Below are positions 62,774 through 64,000 of a DNA stretch of 64,000 bases, piece after piece (positions within the stretch are counted from its first letter, which is position 1; the number at the start of each line of letters is the position of its first letter). The position numbers were made by a program, and so were the translations under genes. Source of the DNA: Flavobacteriales bacterium (lineage in GTDB: Bacteria > Bacteroidota > Bacteroidia > Flavobacteriales_G > Salibacteraceae); assembly GCA_018660685.1 (NCBI GenBank), contig JABJJW010000017.1, positions 1 to 64,000 of the forward strand, in the 5' to 3' direction. Under the pieces are notes generated by a model. The model was given only the letters and a program-made list of their open reading frames with translations, was not told the DNA's origin and searched no databases.

Positions 62774-64000
62774 ATGAGATTCACCCTCTTGATATTCATT
62801 TTTTGCACCTTGAGCATGGCCTCGGCTTTGGCTCAATCGAAGTCCTCTGAAGCAGCTAGGGTTGCTGAAAACAAGGATGTTAGATCTGACGCTGTGGCGG
62901 CCGATTTCACTCTAGAATGGACAAATCCTAAAACGCACAATGGACTCGATGGGACAGTCATCAATCAAGTATATTTTGAAGGTGCTGGCCTCAAAGGCCC
63001 AAAGATGATCCCATATTTCGTGGATCGTATCCGTTGTGCACAACCTACTTCTGCTCTTGTTGTTCAGATTTCAAATTCAATAATAGAAAAGGTATCACAG
63101 GAAGAAGCAGTCTTGATAGATGGTGTAAGTATTTCAAATGATTTTCAAGTTAGCTCAATAGTTAGGTCAGCTGGTGAGGAGCGGATAGGAGTCATTACAG
63201 TTGTTCCTCTAAGAAAAACTTCTACCGGCGTGGAACGGTTGGTATCGTTCGATTTAGATGTTACAGAAGTGGAAGGAAGTTCAAGAGGAGGACGAAGCAA
63301 TTCCTGGAAGGACAACAGTGTGCTCAACTCAGGATCATGGTACAAGATCGGAACGGCAGAGGATGGCATTTACAAAGTGACTCAGTCTTATATAAAATCC
63401 TTGGGCATCGATGTCAACGGACTCACGAGTAATCGGATTCGATTGTTCGGGACGAAAGGAGGAACGCTTCCAAAAGAGAACATTGAAGTGCGACCTGATG
63501 ATCTGGATGAAATGTCAATATCAGTTGTTGATGGGAATGATGGTTCGTTTGACAAGGGTGATTATTTCTTGTTTTTTGGCGAGGATCAAGTTACATGGAC
63601 TTATTTCAATGAACAGTACAAACATGATTTGAACCCCTATGCTGATACGGTCTATTACTTTTTAACGGTTGACGATGTTGGGGGCGCTCCAAATCGTATT
63701 TCTAACAACTCAGTGAGTGGTTCGTCCACTACCATCAGCCATTATGATTACTATGCATTTCATGAAGAAGAGTCAGCCAACCTAATTAAGTCAGGCAGAA
63801 AGTGGTACGGTGAGCAGCTTGGAATAGTGCCGTCCCTCGACTTTGGGTTTACTGTCCCTGAAATTGATGTTAATTCAAATGCCAAGGTTATTTCAAAATT
63901 CGTTGGCCGCTCGGTTAATAAGAATGGCACAAGCATGAGAATGGCCTTGCCCAATCAGGGAAGTGAATCGAAGTCATTCGAATTTAATTCTGTTGGTAAT
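62774..64000 (+). CDS. porU: T9SS C-terminal signal peptidase PorU, 5' part
   Basis: From the ATG at 62774 the frame stays open for 409 codons to the window edge. Signal peptide MRFTLLIFIFCTLSMASALA-Q; then a beta-rich N-terminal domain of the gingipain-related sortase: NSVLNSGSWYKIGTAEDGIY, then KVTQSYIKSLGIDVNGLTSN and FGTKGGTLPKEN, and DKGDYFLFFGEDQVTWTYF. The W-Y-K-I-x3-x-D-G-I-Y-K segment is the N-terminal mark of PorU. The caspase-like C25 catalytic domain would follow outside the window. PorU removes sorting domains from T9SS cargo and attaches A-LPS. In F. johnsoniae-like genomes porU lies next to gldJ, as here. Confidence 0.88.
   Translation, partial: MRFTLLIFIFCTLSMASALAQSKSSEAARVAENKDVRSDAVAADFTLEWTNPKTHNGLDGTVINQVYFEGAGLKGPKMIPYFVDRIRCAQPTSALVVQISNSIIEKVSQEEAVLIDGVSISNDFQVSSIVRSAGEERIGVITVVPLRKTSTGVERLVSFDLDVTEVEGSSRGGRSNSWKDNSVLNSGSWYKIGTAEDGIYKVTQSYIKSLGIDVNGLTSNRIRLFGTKGGTLPKENIEVRPDDLDEMSISVVDGNDGSFDKGDYFLFFGEDQVTWTYFNEQYKHDLNPYADTVYYFLTVDDVGGAPNRISNNSVSGSSTTISHYDYYAFHEEESANLIKSGRKWYGEQLGIVPSLDFGFTVPEIDVNSNAKVISKFVGRSVNKNGTSMRMALPNQGSESKSFEFNSVGN

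Noticed and set aside
62587-62817. 77-residue N-terminal extension of the PorP/SprF-like protein
   Set aside because: It would place the signal peptide internally and overlap porU; the ATG at 62586 gives a proper signal sequence.

Overview
The window looks like a chromosomal segment of a marine or aquatic Bacteroidota, most likely Flavobacteriales. The evidence is gliding/type IX secretion (T9SS) genes (gldJ, a porP/sprF-like gene, the start of porU), at least six secreted proteins with C-terminal T9SS sorting domains, SusC-type plug/barrel TonB receptors, lineage-specific families (HYC_CC_PP, IPExxxVDY, choice-of-anchor V) and promoters of the form TTG-N19..23-TAnnTTTG. I cannot fix the genus.

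Layout. 1-1500: a decayed accessory patch (partial lipoprotein, truncated excisionase-like gene, small or broken reading frames). 1564-9000: a large T9SS-exported protein, a prohibitin-like SPFH protein, a metal-related block on the minus strand (His/Cys-rich small protein, TonB receptor, His/Asp-rich lipoprotein) and a T9SS protein. 9087-15980: an incomplete phenylacetyl-CoA degradation set (paaC, paaD, paaG, paaH, paaI and a thiolase) broken up by a four-helix-bundle gene and by dacB on the other strand, running into era and der. 18256-21305: a second metal module (HYC_CC_PP protein, HMA protein, TonB receptor). 21271-26624: lipid kinase, coiled-coil lipoprotein, glycosyltransferase, VOC protein, lipoprotein, T9SS protein. 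26658-30807: the conserved acpP-fabF-rnc-IPExxxVDY-pyk block. 30878-35257: an iodotyrosine-deiodinase-like flavoprotein, purN and an SOS1-like antiporter.

35265-39660 is the most unusual stretch. Two tRNA-Val genes (anticodons UAC and GAC) each lie upstream of a palindrome of about 110 bp made of two facing terminator hairpins with the same ends (ATCAAAGCC...GGCTTTGAT). Between and around them are a tiny AT-rich lipoprotein gene, a pair of overlapping cupredoxin/multicopper-oxidase-like genes, a T9SS protein, and remnants of what look like polysaccharide-related genes.

39663-64000: an ABC-F protein, a T9SS protein with a haem-like CxxCH motif, a TetR regulator with a visible double operator followed by a truncated LolA-like gene, an ECF sigma/anti-sigma-TonB/TPR operon divergent from a VWA protein, folC, an M28 peptidase, exbB-exbD-tonB, an NhaD antiporter, an MscS channel, a Glu/Leu-type dehydrogenase, anmK, an acyl-CoA dehydrogenase, murF, gldJ, porP/sprF-like and porU.

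Non-ATG starts (TTG, GTG) are common and several are forced by upstream in-frame stops or by overlaps with the preceding stop codon. Start positions given below were chosen by signal peptides, conserved N-terminal motifs and promoter positions.
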